From JAGPFW01 sp964535155 (GTDB taxonomy: Bacteria; Patescibacteriota; WWE3; UBA101185; UBA10185): a stretch of DNA of 12,754 nt. The position numbers and the translations under genes are program-made. The stretch's first letter is position 1. Every line of letters starts with the position of its first letter. Of the stretch, positions 1 through 7,128 are shown one piece after another. The DNA lies in assembly GCA_964535155.1 (NCBI GenBank), contig CAZHSR010000026.1, positions 1-12,754 on the forward strand, given 5' to 3'. A model generated the notes under the pieces. It was not told the origin of the DNA. It worked only from the letters and a program-made list of their open reading frames with translations, and searched no databases.

Positions 1-46
1 AAACTGCCTTTCTTGACCCTAAAGACAAATCTAAAGGGTAAATTTT

Positions 47-769
47 TTACTGTGCGTTAGTAACCATTTGAGGTATCTGCGCTTTTACATCAATTTTTGA
101 ATCCACAGCCTTCATTGAATCCACTCTCAAATTTGGGATCTTAGAAATTCGGGTTTCAATCACTTCTTCTAAGCCATTTTCAACTGTTGTCAAAATATTG
201 GAAGGAATTTTTACTCTTCCCAACTCTAGTATTTCTCCTTCAAATGAGACTTGATTATTAACCACTTCTCCCCGCCCTTTTGCATAAAAAGCAACTTTGT
301 TACTTAAAAACTTTGCGTACTTTAAGCCCTCATCGATTTGGGAATTCGTGTAACCAATTTCTTTGGCAATATTTATTCCTTTTTGGACGTCAAGCATAGC
401 TGACATTTCTAAAGTTCCATCCTCATGCACTTTTATTTGAACATTTTCAAAAGGTGTATATCTTGTATATTCGTAAACCTCTTCCCATCCTGCAATAATG
501 GAAGAGGCTTCTGAACCTGTAAAAGACTTTTCTATTTCAACCGTACCCAAAAAATTTGGGGTTCCTGTGGCAGAACTAGAAAAGGAACGAGATGCGCCTA
601 ATTCTTTAGCAGTATTTTCAAAATAGGCAGAATCAATCACAACACCTAAATCTCTTTGTTTAGCTAAAACTTCTGAGAGAAAAGGTACAAATCCAAGGTA
701 TCCTCCCAAGAGAGTGAGTCCTACTAAAATTACTAACACAAAAAGAAACAGGAATTTGATTATTTTCAT
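47..769 (-). CDS. Membrane-anchored extracytoplasmic protein of unknown function
   Basis: A 240-residue protein I do not recognise with confidence. Residues 4-27 are one strongly hydrophobic helix (signal anchor or uncleaved signal peptide) preceded by lysines, so the remaining ~210 residues should lie outside the cytoplasm. The C-terminal half alternates short beta-like stretches (VSFEGEILELGRVKIPS, then LRVDSMKAVDSKIDVKAQIP near the end). This is loosely reminiscent of YpmS/DUF2140 or LmeA/DUF2993 lipid-binding-like proteins, but the resemblance is impressionistic and I assign no function. There are no cysteines and no catalytic motif. The start is the ATG at 769, six bases downstream of an extended -10 element. 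It is divergent from the histidine kinase gene across a 61-bp spacer, so the two may be co-regulated. Stop codon TAA. Confidence 0.75.
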   Translation of the reverse strand: MKIIKFLFLFVLVILVGLTLLGGYLGFVPFLSEVLAKQRDLGVVIDSAYFENTAKELGASRSFSSSATGTPNFLGTVEIEKSFTGSEASSIIAGWEEVYEYTRYTPFENVQIKVHEDGTLEMSAMLDVQKGINIAKEIGYTNSQIDEGLKYAKFLSNKVAFYAKGRGEVVNNQVSFEGEILELGRVKIPSNILTTVENGLEEVIETRISKIPNLRVDSMKAVDSKIDVKAQIPQMVTNAQ

Positions 770-775
770 AAGATA

Positions 776-784
776 ATTAAACCA
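776..784 (-). promoter_or_regulatory. Extended -10 promoter, predicted leaderless
   Basis: On the minus strand the bases before the ATG read TGG-TTTAAT-TATCTT-ATG: a TGN extension, a 5/6 match to TATAAT, then six bases. Transcription normally begins about seven bases past the -10 hexamer, which would be the A of the start codon. No recognisable -35 is seen and no Shine-Dalgarno sequence is present. Inference from spacing only. Confidence 0.5.
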
Positions 785-815
785 TATTTTTGGAGCAAGA
801 AAAGGGAAAAATAAA

Positions 816-824
816 TGCTAAAAT
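816..824 (+). promoter_or_regulatory. Extended -10 promoter for kinase/pilus array, predicted leaderless
   Basis: The bases before the ATG at 831 read TGC-TAAAAT-AAACTT-ATG: a TGN extension, a 5/6 match to TATAAT and a six-base gap to the start codon. There is no good -35 hexamer at 16-18 bp spacing and no Shine-Dalgarno. It mirrors the divergent promoter at 776-784 in geometry, so the 61-bp spacer is probably a bidirectional promoter region. It would drive the long plus-strand transcript that ends at 9942-9968. Confidence 0.55.
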
Positions 825-830
825 AAACTT

Positions 831-2918
831 ATGAATCTGCTCTTATTATCTTTCCTCCTTATCTTTAGCATACAAATTTTATTTTTCATTTTTGCGGCTT
901 CCTTAAAAACCGATAAAGTGACGGATTTTGCTTATGGCACCTCCTTTATTATTAATGCCCTTTTTATACTTTTAATAACAGGAAATATTTCTTGGGAAAA
1001 GATTTTGTTGCTAATTATGATTTCTTTTTGGGGATTTAGATTGGTAGGATACCTTTTTATTAGGATTCTAAAGATAAAAAAAGACAAAAGATTTGACGGA
1101 ATTAGAGAAGACTTTTGGAGATTTGCCTCTTTTTGGTTTTTACAGGCAGTTTCTATATGGATAATTTCTCTTCCAATAACTCTTTTAATGAAGGCCGAAT
1201 CCACCAAAGCCTTTGCCCTAACAACAGGTCTAGGAACATTCATTTGGATAATCGGCTTTGTACTAGAGGCAACAAGTGATCAACAAAAGTTTGCGTTTCT
1301 AAATAAATCCGAAAATCAAGGGAAGTTTATTGATACAGGTTTATGGGCATATTCAAGACATCCTAATTACTTTGGGGAAATCTTATGTTGGGTAGGGATT
1401 TTTATTTATGTGGCATCGTTACTGGAAGGAGGAATAATCCTTCTGTTAGCGAGTCCCCTATTCATAACAATCCTTTTACTATTTGTTTCAGGCATTCCCC
1501 CTTCCGAAAAGGTAATGGATGAAAAATTTGGAAAAAATTCTGCCTATTTAGAATATAAGAAAAAGACTCCAATACTTATACCTGACTTTTTTACCAAAAA
1601 AATCTCCGCAACCATGGTTCTATCTGGTGTATCAATAAACGCATGGTCCCCTACTTCAGAAGGACTTCTACAGATTTCTGCAATAACTCTTAGCACCCTA
1701 CTTATCACCTTCATAATCATCGTTTTAAAATCCAACAAAGTTCTTACCAAACAAAAGGATCAGCTAGAAAAACAATACAAGGAAATAAAGGAACAATACG
1801 AGACCCTAGTGAGAATTAAGGAGGATGTGCGTGCAGGAAAGAAATTTGAGATGGCAGTTAAAAGTACTTCGGATCAAATAATTATTACTGACCCCGAAGG
1901 GATTATCCTTTATGCAAATCCCGCCATTGAGGAAATTTCTGGCTATGACCCTATAAAAGTACTGGGTAAAAAAGCAGGATCAAAAGATCTTTGGGGGGGA
2001 CAAATGGAAAAAGGCTTTTATAAAAACTTTTGGAAAACAATAAAAGAAGAAAAAAAGCCATTTAAAGGTACTTTTGAAAATAAAAAAAAGGACGGATCCC
2101 CTTATTTTGCTCAGACTACAGTTTCTCCGGTATTAGATGACACAGGAGAAGTAAGCTTTTTTGTTGGGATAGAAAGAGACATTACAAAAGAAAAGGAGAT
2201 AGAAAAAATGAAAGATGATTTTGTGTCTTTGGTATCCCATCAAATGAGAACTCCCCTTTCTGCAATAAAGTGGTATTTGGAAAGTTTAATTGATGAAAGT
2301 GCAGGCTGTTTAAATAAGGAACAAAAAGATTGCGCAATTGACATGTACGATTCAAATCAACGAATGATAGACCTAGTAAACGCCCTATTAAATGTATCTC
2401 GAGTAGAATCTGGGCGAATTGTAGTAAATCCCGAACCAACAGATCTGAAAAAACTTTTAGAAGAGGTTATTAAAGAGGCTAGAGCACGAGTCTCAGGAAA
2501 AGAATTTAATATAGACCTAGATATTGTGGAAAACCTTCCTCTGATAATGTTAGACGCACAACTTATTAGAAATGTATATTTAAATATTCTTACAAACTCG
2601 CTAAAATATTCTCCAGAAAAAAGAGACATAAAAATTTCCTTATATAAAAAGGCAGAAACATTAATTTCAAAATTTGAAGATAATGGCTATGGAATTCCAA
2701 AAGAGGATCAAGAAAAACTTTTTAACAAATTCTTTAGAGGAAGTAACGCTGTAAAAGCAGAACCAAGTGGAACGGGTCTAGGGCTATATTTAGCTAAAGC
2801 CATAGTAGAATCCTCAGGAGGAAAAATAAGATTTGAAAGCGAACTTGATAAAGGAACTACTTTCTGGATAGAACTTCCGTTTGTAGTTGCAGAGAACAAA
2901 AAAATTGATACTGTATAA
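831..2918 (+). CDS. DUF1295-PAS-histidine kinase fusion protein
   Basis: A 695-residue sensor kinase with an unusual input domain. Residues 1-255 are a polytopic membrane domain of the DUF1295/steroid 5-alpha-reductase-like family: about seven hydrophobic helices and the family hallmark SRHPNYFGE at 175-183, ending with the typical YLEYKKKTPILIPDFF segment (239-254). Relatives bind NADPH or a similar cofactor, and whether this copy is catalytic is unknown. An extra helix (about 281-299) and a charged coiled coil (301-335) lead to a PAS domain (about 338-455, IITDPEGIILYANPA, ending IERDITKEKE). Then come the HisKA box VSHQMRTPL with phospho-acceptor His470 and a complete HATPase domain: N box Asn585/Asn589, G1 DNGYGIP 617-623, F box FNKFFRG 631-637 and G2 GTGLGL 647-652. 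The frame is unbroken across the junction. An internal ATG (Met262, 1614) has no ribosome binding site. It is followed at once by a receiver gene, its likely phosphorylation partner. It probably autophosphorylates and controls the downstream pilus genes or motor. Confidence 0.9.
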   Translation: MNLLLLSFLLIFSIQILFFIFAASLKTDKVTDFAYGTSFIINALFILLITGNISWEKILLLIMISFWGFRLVGYLFIRILKIKKDKRFDGIREDFWRFASFWFLQAVSIWIISLPITLLMKAESTKAFALTTGLGTFIWIIGFVLEATSDQQKFAFLNKSENQGKFIDTGLWAYSRHPNYFGEILCWVGIFIYVASLLEGGIILLLASPLFITILLLFVSGIPPSEKVMDEKFGKNSAYLEYKKKTPILIPDFFTKKISATMVLSGVSINAWSPTSEGLLQISAITLSTLLITFIIIVLKSNKVLTKQKDQLEKQYKEIKEQYETLVRIKEDVRAGKKFEMAVKSTSDQIIITDPEGIILYANPAIEEISGYDPIKVLGKKAGSKDLWGGQMEKGFYKNFWKTIKEEKKPFKGTFENKKKDGSPYFAQTTVSPVLDDTGEVSFFVGIERDITKEKEIEKMKDDFVSLVSHQMRTPLSAIKWYLESLIDESAGCLNKEQKDCAIDMYDSNQRMIDLVNALLNVSRVESGRIVVNPEPTDLKKLLEEVIKEARARVSGKEFNIDLDIVENLPLIMLDAQLIRNVYLNILTNSLKYSPEKRDIKISLYKKAETLISKFEDNGYGIPKEDQEKLFNKFFRGSNAVKAEPSGTGLGLYLAKAIVESSGGKIRFESELDKGTTFWIELPFVVAENKKIDTV

Positions 2919-2919
2919 T
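2914..2919 (+). promoter_or_regulatory. Possible internal promoter overlapping kinase stop codon
   Basis: A perfect TATAAT lies across the end of the kinase gene. It sits 17 bases before the receiver ATG at 2937, which leaves room for a short leader with the AAGGA at 2926-2930. No -35 hexamer is found at normal spacing and the TGN extension is not in register. In AT-rich DNA this could be chance. Confidence 0.25.
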
Positions 2920-2936
2920 CAAGACAAGGAAATAAT

Positions 2937-3304
2937 ATGGCAAAAAAATAATAATTGCTGAGGACGACAAGTTTTTGGCAAACGCATACAGATTAAAATT
3001 AGAAAAAGAAGGATTTGAAATTGAGATTGTTGCTAATGGGCAAGAACTTTTAGCAAAGATTCCAGAATTTAAACCAGGCATTATTTTATTAGATCTTTTA
3101 ATGCCTATAATGGACGGTTTTGAAGCCCTTGAGGCATTAAAAGCAGATAAAAATACAAAAAATATTCCAGTGTTAATAATGTCTAATTTAGGGCAACAAT
3201 CGGATATAGACAAGGGAAAAGAACTTGGTGCGGATGATTACATTATAAAAAGTAATATTTCATTAAAGGAGGTAATAGAAAGAATTCAAAAGCTTTCAAA
3301 ATAA
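2937..3304 (+). CDS. Single-domain response regulator (CheY-like), start out of frame with body
   Basis: A receiver-only response regulator with no DNA-binding or enzymatic output domain. The body, read in the frame ending at 3304, begins KKIIIAEDDKF. It has the acidic pocket (Glu9/Asp10/Asp11), the phospho-acceptor Asp53 in LLDLLMP, Ser83 in IMSN and Lys105 in YIIKS (numbers assume a 122-residue product starting MAKK). The only well-placed start is the ATG at 2937, with AAGGA at 2926-2930 six bases upstream. That ATG reads M-A-K-K and then hits TAA at 2949. The body frame is reached only by a -1 shift within the seven-A run at 2942-2948. A TTG at 2975 would give a 109-residue product lacking the first strand and acidic pocket, so it is unlikely to be the true start. 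Possible causes are a missing A (sequencing error or mutation), ribosomal frameshifting, or polymerase slippage. It lies between its kinase and pilB, so it probably acts by protein contact, perhaps on the pilus motor. Confidence 0.8.
2942..2948 (+). promoter_or_regulatory. A7 slippery heptamer at receiver frame break
   Basis: Seven adenines in the phase gcA-AAA-AAA relative to the ATG at 2937, which is the X-XXY-YYZ arrangement of -1 frameshift sites. A UAA follows directly in frame zero. A -1 slip gives M-A-K-K-I-I-I-A-E-D-D, the expected start of a receiver domain. The same result would come from one extra A in the RNA or in the true genome. I saw no strong downstream stem-loop that would argue for dedicated ribosomal frameshifting. 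Confidence 0.5.
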
Positions 3305-3307
3305 TAT

Positions 3308-4945
3308 ATGGATGATCAAAAACTTTTGGATTCAATAAAAGAATTAAATTTAATAGAGGAGAAAAAGCTTAAAGCGTTATTTGAGGAAAGTCAAAAAGGA
3401 AAAATGGGTCTAGAAGCGCTTTTACTAGAAAGAGATGTTATTTCAGAGGAAAATCTAGCCAAAGTGAAGGCGTATGTTTTAAATCTTCCATTTTTTTCTG
3501 CAAAACATACTTCTGTAAATAGAGAAGCTTTAGAGGTAATTCCGGAAATAGTAGCAAAAAAGCAAAAAATTGTTGCTTTTGGACGAGATGAAAAGGGACT
3601 CAAAGTGGCAATGGCTCATCCAGAGAATACAGAAATAATTGAATTTTTAAAGAAAAAAACGGGGCTAGATATAGAAATTTTCTACACAACAGAGGATGAG
3701 ATTTTGGATGCCTTAGCACTTTATTCAATTGATACGAAAAAGGTTTTTGATGAGATTATATCTAGGTCGGCGGGTCTTTCGGAGCCCCCAATTCAAGAAC
3801 TTGTAAATAAAATAATTGAACATGCGTATAAAAATCGGTCTTCCGATATTCATATTGAACCTTTAAATGAAAAGTCATTGGTAAGGTTCAGAATTGATGG
3901 GATTATGCATGACATAATTGAGCTTCCAAAAGAGCTGCATCCACAAGTTATTACACGCATAAAAGTAATGGCTAATTTACAAACGGATGAGCATTTGGCG
4001 CCACAAGATGGAAAAATAACCCTAGATACAGATATGGATAATTTGGATTTACGAGTTTCTATTGTTCCCATAACAGAGGGGGAAAAAGTTGTTATGCGAC
4101 TTTTGTCAGAGCGAAGTAGACAATTTTCTTTACAGGATTTGGGATTTGGTGAAAAAGACTTTGCAAAAGTAGAAGATGCGTATAAACAGCCTCATGGGAT
4201 GATTTTAGTGACAGGTCCTACAGGAAGTGGAAAAACGACAACTTTGTATGCAATTATTAAACTCCTAAACCGAAGGGAAGTTAACATAACCACAATTGAG
4301 GACCCAGTGGAGTATAGCTTGGAAGGAATTAACCAGATTCAAACTAATGAAATAACAGGATTGACTTTTGCAAAGGGATTGCGTTCTTTGGTGAGGCAAG
4401 ATCCAGATATAATCCTTGTGGGAGAAATTCGAGATGAAGAAACCGCAAATATTGCAATTAACTCCGCTATGACAGGACATTTGGTACTTTCATCTCTTCA
4501 CACAAATGATGCCGCTACAGCAATACCAAGATTTATGGACTTAAACATAGAGCCGTTTCTAATTGCTAGTACAGTAAATATAATTGTTGCACAAAGACTT
4601 GTAAGAAAGATTTGTACAAATTGTAAGGCTTCAAAGACTGTGGAGATAGATCAAATTCATGAGGAATTTAGGCAATATTTTCCTGATAAAAAAGAAATAA
4701 GGCTTTACCATGGAGAAGGATGCGAAATGTGCCATGGATCGGGATATCAAGGAAGACTTGGAATTTTTGAGGTTTTAGTTATGAATGATGCAATTAGAGA
4801 AGCTATAACCAAAAAAGAAGACTCAGATATAATTCAAAAGGAAGCAATAGAATCTGGAATGGTAACTATGCTGGAAGATGGTGTAGAAAAGGTTAAAAAT
4901 GGAATAACTACTTTGGAAGAGGTTATTAGAGTAACAAAAACTTAA
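3308..4945 (+). CDS. pilB: Type IV pilus assembly ATPase PilB
   Basis: A 545-residue hexameric GspE/PilB-family ATPase that powers pilus extension from the cytoplasmic face of the membrane. Residues 1-140 form a MshEN-type N-terminal domain. The motor core carries Walker A GPTGSGKTTT (303-312), the Asp box TIEDPVEY (329-336), Walker B DIILVGEIRDEE (367-378) and the His box HLVLSSLHTNDA (391-402). A complete zinc-binding tetracysteine (Cys436, Cys439, Cys472, Cys475) is typical of PilB/GspE and absent from the retraction ATPase PilT, which settles the assignment. Length is close to the family norm (about 560), so it looks intact. The start ATG is three bases after the receiver stop with no clear Shine-Dalgarno, implying translational coupling. 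PilC follows after a 27-base gap. Confidence 0.96.
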   Translation: MDDQKLLDSIKELNLIEEKKLKALFEESQKGKMGLEALLLERDVISEENLAKVKAYVLNLPFFSAKHTSVNREALEVIPEIVAKKQKIVAFGRDEKGLKVAMAHPENTEIIEFLKKKTGLDIEIFYTTEDEILDALALYSIDTKKVFDEIISRSAGLSEPPIQELVNKIIEHAYKNRSSDIHIEPLNEKSLVRFRIDGIMHDIIELPKELHPQVITRIKVMANLQTDEHLAPQDGKITLDTDMDNLDLRVSIVPITEGEKVVMRLLSERSRQFSLQDLGFGEKDFAKVEDAYKQPHGMILVTGPTGSGKTTTLYAIIKLLNRREVNITTIEDPVEYSLEGINQIQTNEITGLTFAKGLRSLVRQDPDIILVGEIRDEETANIAINSAMTGHLVLSSLHTNDAATAIPRFMDLNIEPFLIASTVNIIVAQRLVRKICTNCKASKTVEIDQIHEEFRQYFPDKKEIRLYHGEGCEMCHGSGYQGRLGIFEVLVMNDAIREAITKKEDSDIIQKEAIESGMVTMLEDGVEKVKNGITTLEEVIRVTKT

Positions 4946-4972
4946 GAATTAAACAAAGGAAAAACCAAAATT

Positions 4973-6055
4973 ATGCCCAAGCAAAACAAGGAAAAAAAGG
5001 AAATACAACTTATAAAAAGAGTAAAGCTTGTAGAAATTGTAAACTTTACAAAACACCTTTCCACTATGTTGCGTGCTGGGATTCCTATTGATGAAGGCAT
5101 GGAAACCTTAGTGGAGCAAACTTCAAATCCCTATTTTAGACATGTCCTAAATACTGCCTTGGAAGATATTAAAAACGGACAAACCCTTTCAGAATCTTTA
5201 GAAAAGCATAAAAACGCTTTTAGCCACTTTTATATAAGCCTTATAAGAATAAGTGAGGAATCAGGAACGCTGGATGAAAACATGAATTTTTTAGCAGATC
5301 AGCTAAACAAAGCCTATGTTTTAAAGAAAAAAATTCAAGGAGCTATGCTGTATCCTTCTTTAATAATTGTAGCTGCAGTGGGAATGGGAGGGTTTATTTC
5401 CATGTTTATATTGCCTCAACTTGTAGAATTTTTTGATTCATTTGAAGTAGAGTTGCCTTTAACTACAAAAATCCTCTTGTTTATAGCAAATTTTATGGGA
5501 CAATATGGGCTTTTTGTTTTTGGAGGACTTTTTGCCTTAATAATTGGGCTATCTTTTGCCATAAAAAATCCAAAAATCAAGCTTCTTTGGCACAAACTTT
5601 TACTTAAAATTCCTATCGTAGGAAAAATTATTGCGCTAGATCAACTAGCAAAGTTCTCTAGAAACTTGGGGGTTTTATTAAGAAGCGGGGTGCCTATTTC
5701 AAAGTCTTTAAGTGTTACGGCAGATACGCTCTCCAATTTAAAATTTAGAAATATTGTTAAAACAATTGAAGACGCTGTAAATAGTGGTAGCACAATTCAT
5801 GAGGTCTTGCTTAATAGTGAATATAAAGAAATTCCTGCAATTTTTATAACAATGGTAAAAGTCGGAGAAAAATCCGGAACTTTGGAGGAGTCTCTACTAT
5901 ATTTGGGAGACTTTTATGAAGCCGAAATTGACGATTTTAGTAACAACTTAACCACTGTTATAGAGCCATTTTTACTCCTTTCCATTGGCTTGGCTGTAGG
6001 TTTCATTGCTATTGCAATTGTTACTCCTATATATGAGTTAACTGGTTCTTTTTAA
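4973..6055 (+). CDS. pilC: Type IV pilus inner-membrane platform protein PilC
   Basis: A 360-residue GspF/PilC-family polytopic protein, the membrane platform on which PilB acts to extrude pilin. It has two T2SSF repeats, about 18-141 and 221-345. Each repeat shows the paired family signatures: LRAGIPIDEGM with ISEESGTLDE in the first, LRSGVPISKSL with VGEKSGTLEE in the second. Hydrophobic helices lie near 126-150, 168-196 and 328-352. It is somewhat shorter than the usual ~400 residues because the N-terminal cytoplasmic lead before the first repeat is very short, but both core repeats are complete. The ATG at 4973 has only a distant AAAGGA (4955-4960). It is followed after three bases by the minor pilin set. 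The PilB-PilC order is standard. Confidence 0.95.
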   Translation: MPKQNKEKKEIQLIKRVKLVEIVNFTKHLSTMLRAGIPIDEGMETLVEQTSNPYFRHVLNTALEDIKNGQTLSESLEKHKNAFSHFYISLIRISEESGTLDENMNFLADQLNKAYVLKKKIQGAMLYPSLIIVAAVGMGGFISMFILPQLVEFFDSFEVELPLTTKILLFIANFMGQYGLFVFGGLFALIIGLSFAIKNPKIKLLWHKLLLKIPIVGKIIALDQLAKFSRNLGVLLRSGVPISKSLSVTADTLSNLKFRNIVKTIEDAVNSGSTIHEVLLNSEYKEIPAIFITMVKVGEKSGTLEESLLYLGDFYEAEIDDFSNNLTTVIEPFLLLSIGLAVGFIAIAIVTPIYELTGSF

Positions 6056-6058
6056 AAA

Positions 6059-6523
6059 ATGAGATTTTCTTGCCCAATTAAAAGTAAAGGTGACACAAAA
6101 GGCATAAGCCTAATGGAATTACTTTTAGCTGTTGCGTTAATTGGAATTCTTTCCGTCATGACATTTCCAATGGGGGCAAATTTTAATCAAAAAAATCAAG
6201 TTAGAAACACTAGAGATGCTTTAATGGGATATTTAAACACTGCAAGGGCATTTGCTCAATCTGGAAGAGAAAACACTTCGTGGGGAGTGCAAGTCACATC
6301 GGGGGAGATAGTTTTATACAGTGGGGAAACTTTTGCCACAAGAACTTTGGTATTAGATCAAGTTTTTACCATCCCCAATGGAATTAGCGTTACTGCCACA
6401 AATGTTACTTTTACTAAAAACTCTGGAGATGCAAATTCAGCTAACTTTACTATTCTTAGCTCAGCCGAAGGAACCCAATACTCAATTTCGGTAGATGAAA
6501 ATGGAAATATTTATGAAAACTAA
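6059..6523 (+). CDS. Minor pilin, GspH/FimU-like
   Basis: A 154-residue class III prepilin. The leader ends KG, then ISLMELLLAVALIGILSVM, so cleavage by the prepilin peptidase is expected after Gly15, leaving Ile+1 and the conserved Glu+5 (Glu20) at the head of the hydrophobic pilin helix. The rest is a small beta-rich head. Its place as first of four prepilins just after PilC matches GspH/FimU, which sits in the priming or tip complex of related systems. There are no cysteines in the mature part (the single Cys5 is in the leader). The start ATG is three bases after pilC with no Shine-Dalgarno. The gene overlaps the next one by 11 bases. The exact H-type assignment rests on order and length, not on a sequence search. 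Confidence 0.85.
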   Translation: MRFSCPIKSKGDTKGISLMELLLAVALIGILSVMTFPMGANFNQKNQVRNTRDALMGYLNTARAFAQSGRENTSWGVQVTSGEIVLYSGETFATRTLVLDQVFTIPNGISVTATNVTFTKNSGDANSANFTILSSAEGTQYSISVDENGNIYEN

Positions 6524-7127
6524 AAAAGATAAAGGGCAAAGCATAATAGAATTTATTGTAGCTGTAGGAATTATGCTAATAATTGCTGGGAGTGGGGCAC
6601 TTTCGGTATTGGGGGCACTTTCTGCAAACAAACAAGCAAAAGATCATATACAAGCGGCTGCTTATGCTCAAGAAGGACTAGAAGCAGTTAGAGGAATAAG
6701 AAATAATTCTTGGGATGCTCTTGTAAACGGAAATTATGGACTAACCACAAATCAAGGATATTGGGAATTTTTGGGAAGTGCTGATACTTATGGAAAATTT
6801 AGAAGAGTTGTAACAATTGGAGATGCCGTAATTGACGAAGATCCTCAAATGGATACAAAATTAATTACTTCCAGAGTAACCTGGAATCCAACTCCTGCAA
6901 GGCAAAGCCAAGTGGAATTTACAACTTATTTAACCAAATGGCAGACTGTAAGAGCATATGTCCCCGGCAGCTTAACTATTGGGTCATGTGAAGACTTTTG
7001 TTATTCCCAAGGATATAACTCTGGAATTTGCAGGTCTCATCCAGGGCAATGCAGTGTAAACTTTCCTTATAGCAATCAGTTTTGTACACAGGGACCAAGT
7101 CAAGACACTTGTTGTTGTATAAATTAA
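6513..7127 (+). CDS. Minor pilin, GspI/PilV-like, with eight-cysteine C-terminal module
   Basis: A prepilin of about 204 residues. I choose the ATG at 6513 (MKTKKDKG...). In-frame ATGs at 6495 and 6501 would only lengthen the leader and the overlap with the previous gene. The leader KDKG is followed by QSIIEFIVAVGIMLIIAG: cleavage after Gly, Glu at +5, then the pilin helix. The head follows the pattern of PilV/GspI-type pilins (QEGLEAVRGIRNNSW after the helix). The last ~46 residues (from 6987) are a separate cysteine-rich module: C-x3-C-x9-C-x6-C-x10-C-x8-CCC. There is no cysteine elsewhere in the protein. The same module ends the next pilin although the two heads differ. As an exported protein it would probably form disulfides. 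Stop TAA, with one base before the next ATG, indicating tight coupling. Confidence 0.87.
   Translation: MKTKKDKGQSIIEFIVAVGIMLIIAGSGALSVLGALSANKQAKDHIQAAAYAQEGLEAVRGIRNNSWDALVNGNYGLTTNQGYWEFLGSADTYGKFRRVVTIGDAVIDEDPQMDTKLITSRVTWNPTPARQSQVEFTTYLTKWQTVRAYVPGSLTIGSCEDFCYSQGYNSGICRSHPGQCSVNFPYSNQFCTQGPSQDTCCCIN
6987..7118 (+). other. Eight-cysteine module, copy 1 (pilin C-terminus)
   Basis: Codons for eight cysteines in a 44-residue stretch. It contains CxxxC at the start, a GxC (GIC) for the third cysteine, and a closing CCC that supplies a CxC. These three elements are the signature spacing of cysteine-stabilised alpha-beta (defensin/scorpion-toxin type) folds, here with extra cysteines. The fold assignment is inference from spacing alone. 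Copy 2 is at 7867-8016. Confidence 0.7.
7103..7117 (+). repeat. 15-base direct repeat shared by the two cysteine modules, copy 1
   Basis: The 15 bases AGACACTTGTTGTTG are identical to 8001-8015, at the DTCCC end of each cysteine module. Identical codon choice across the segment supports common descent of the two tails by duplication, although conserved residues account for part of the identity. Confidence 0.6.
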
Positions 7128-7128
7128 T

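Noticed and set aside
1..46. Inverted ACCCT/AGGGT near a T run, a possible terminator at the window edge
   Set aside because: The stem is only five bases with a 14-base loop, and the T run is offset by three bases. On the minus strand, where the neighbouring gene ends, the T run is on the wrong side.
1614..2918. Separate histidine kinase gene starting at internal ATG (Met262)
   Set aside because: No ribosome binding site or promoter, no stop between the DUF1295 domain and this codon, and the segment before it is the normal end of the DUF1295 domain in the same frame.
2975..3304. Response regulator starting at TTG 2975
   Set aside because: This would remove the first beta strand and the Glu-Asp-Asp acidic pocket, which are perfectly encoded just upstream. 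No ribosome binding site precedes the TTG.
6495..6512. Upstream in-frame ATGs for the PilV-like pilin
   Set aside because: They only lengthen the prepilin leader and the overlap with the previous gene. The ATG at 6513 gives a normal seven-residue basic leader.
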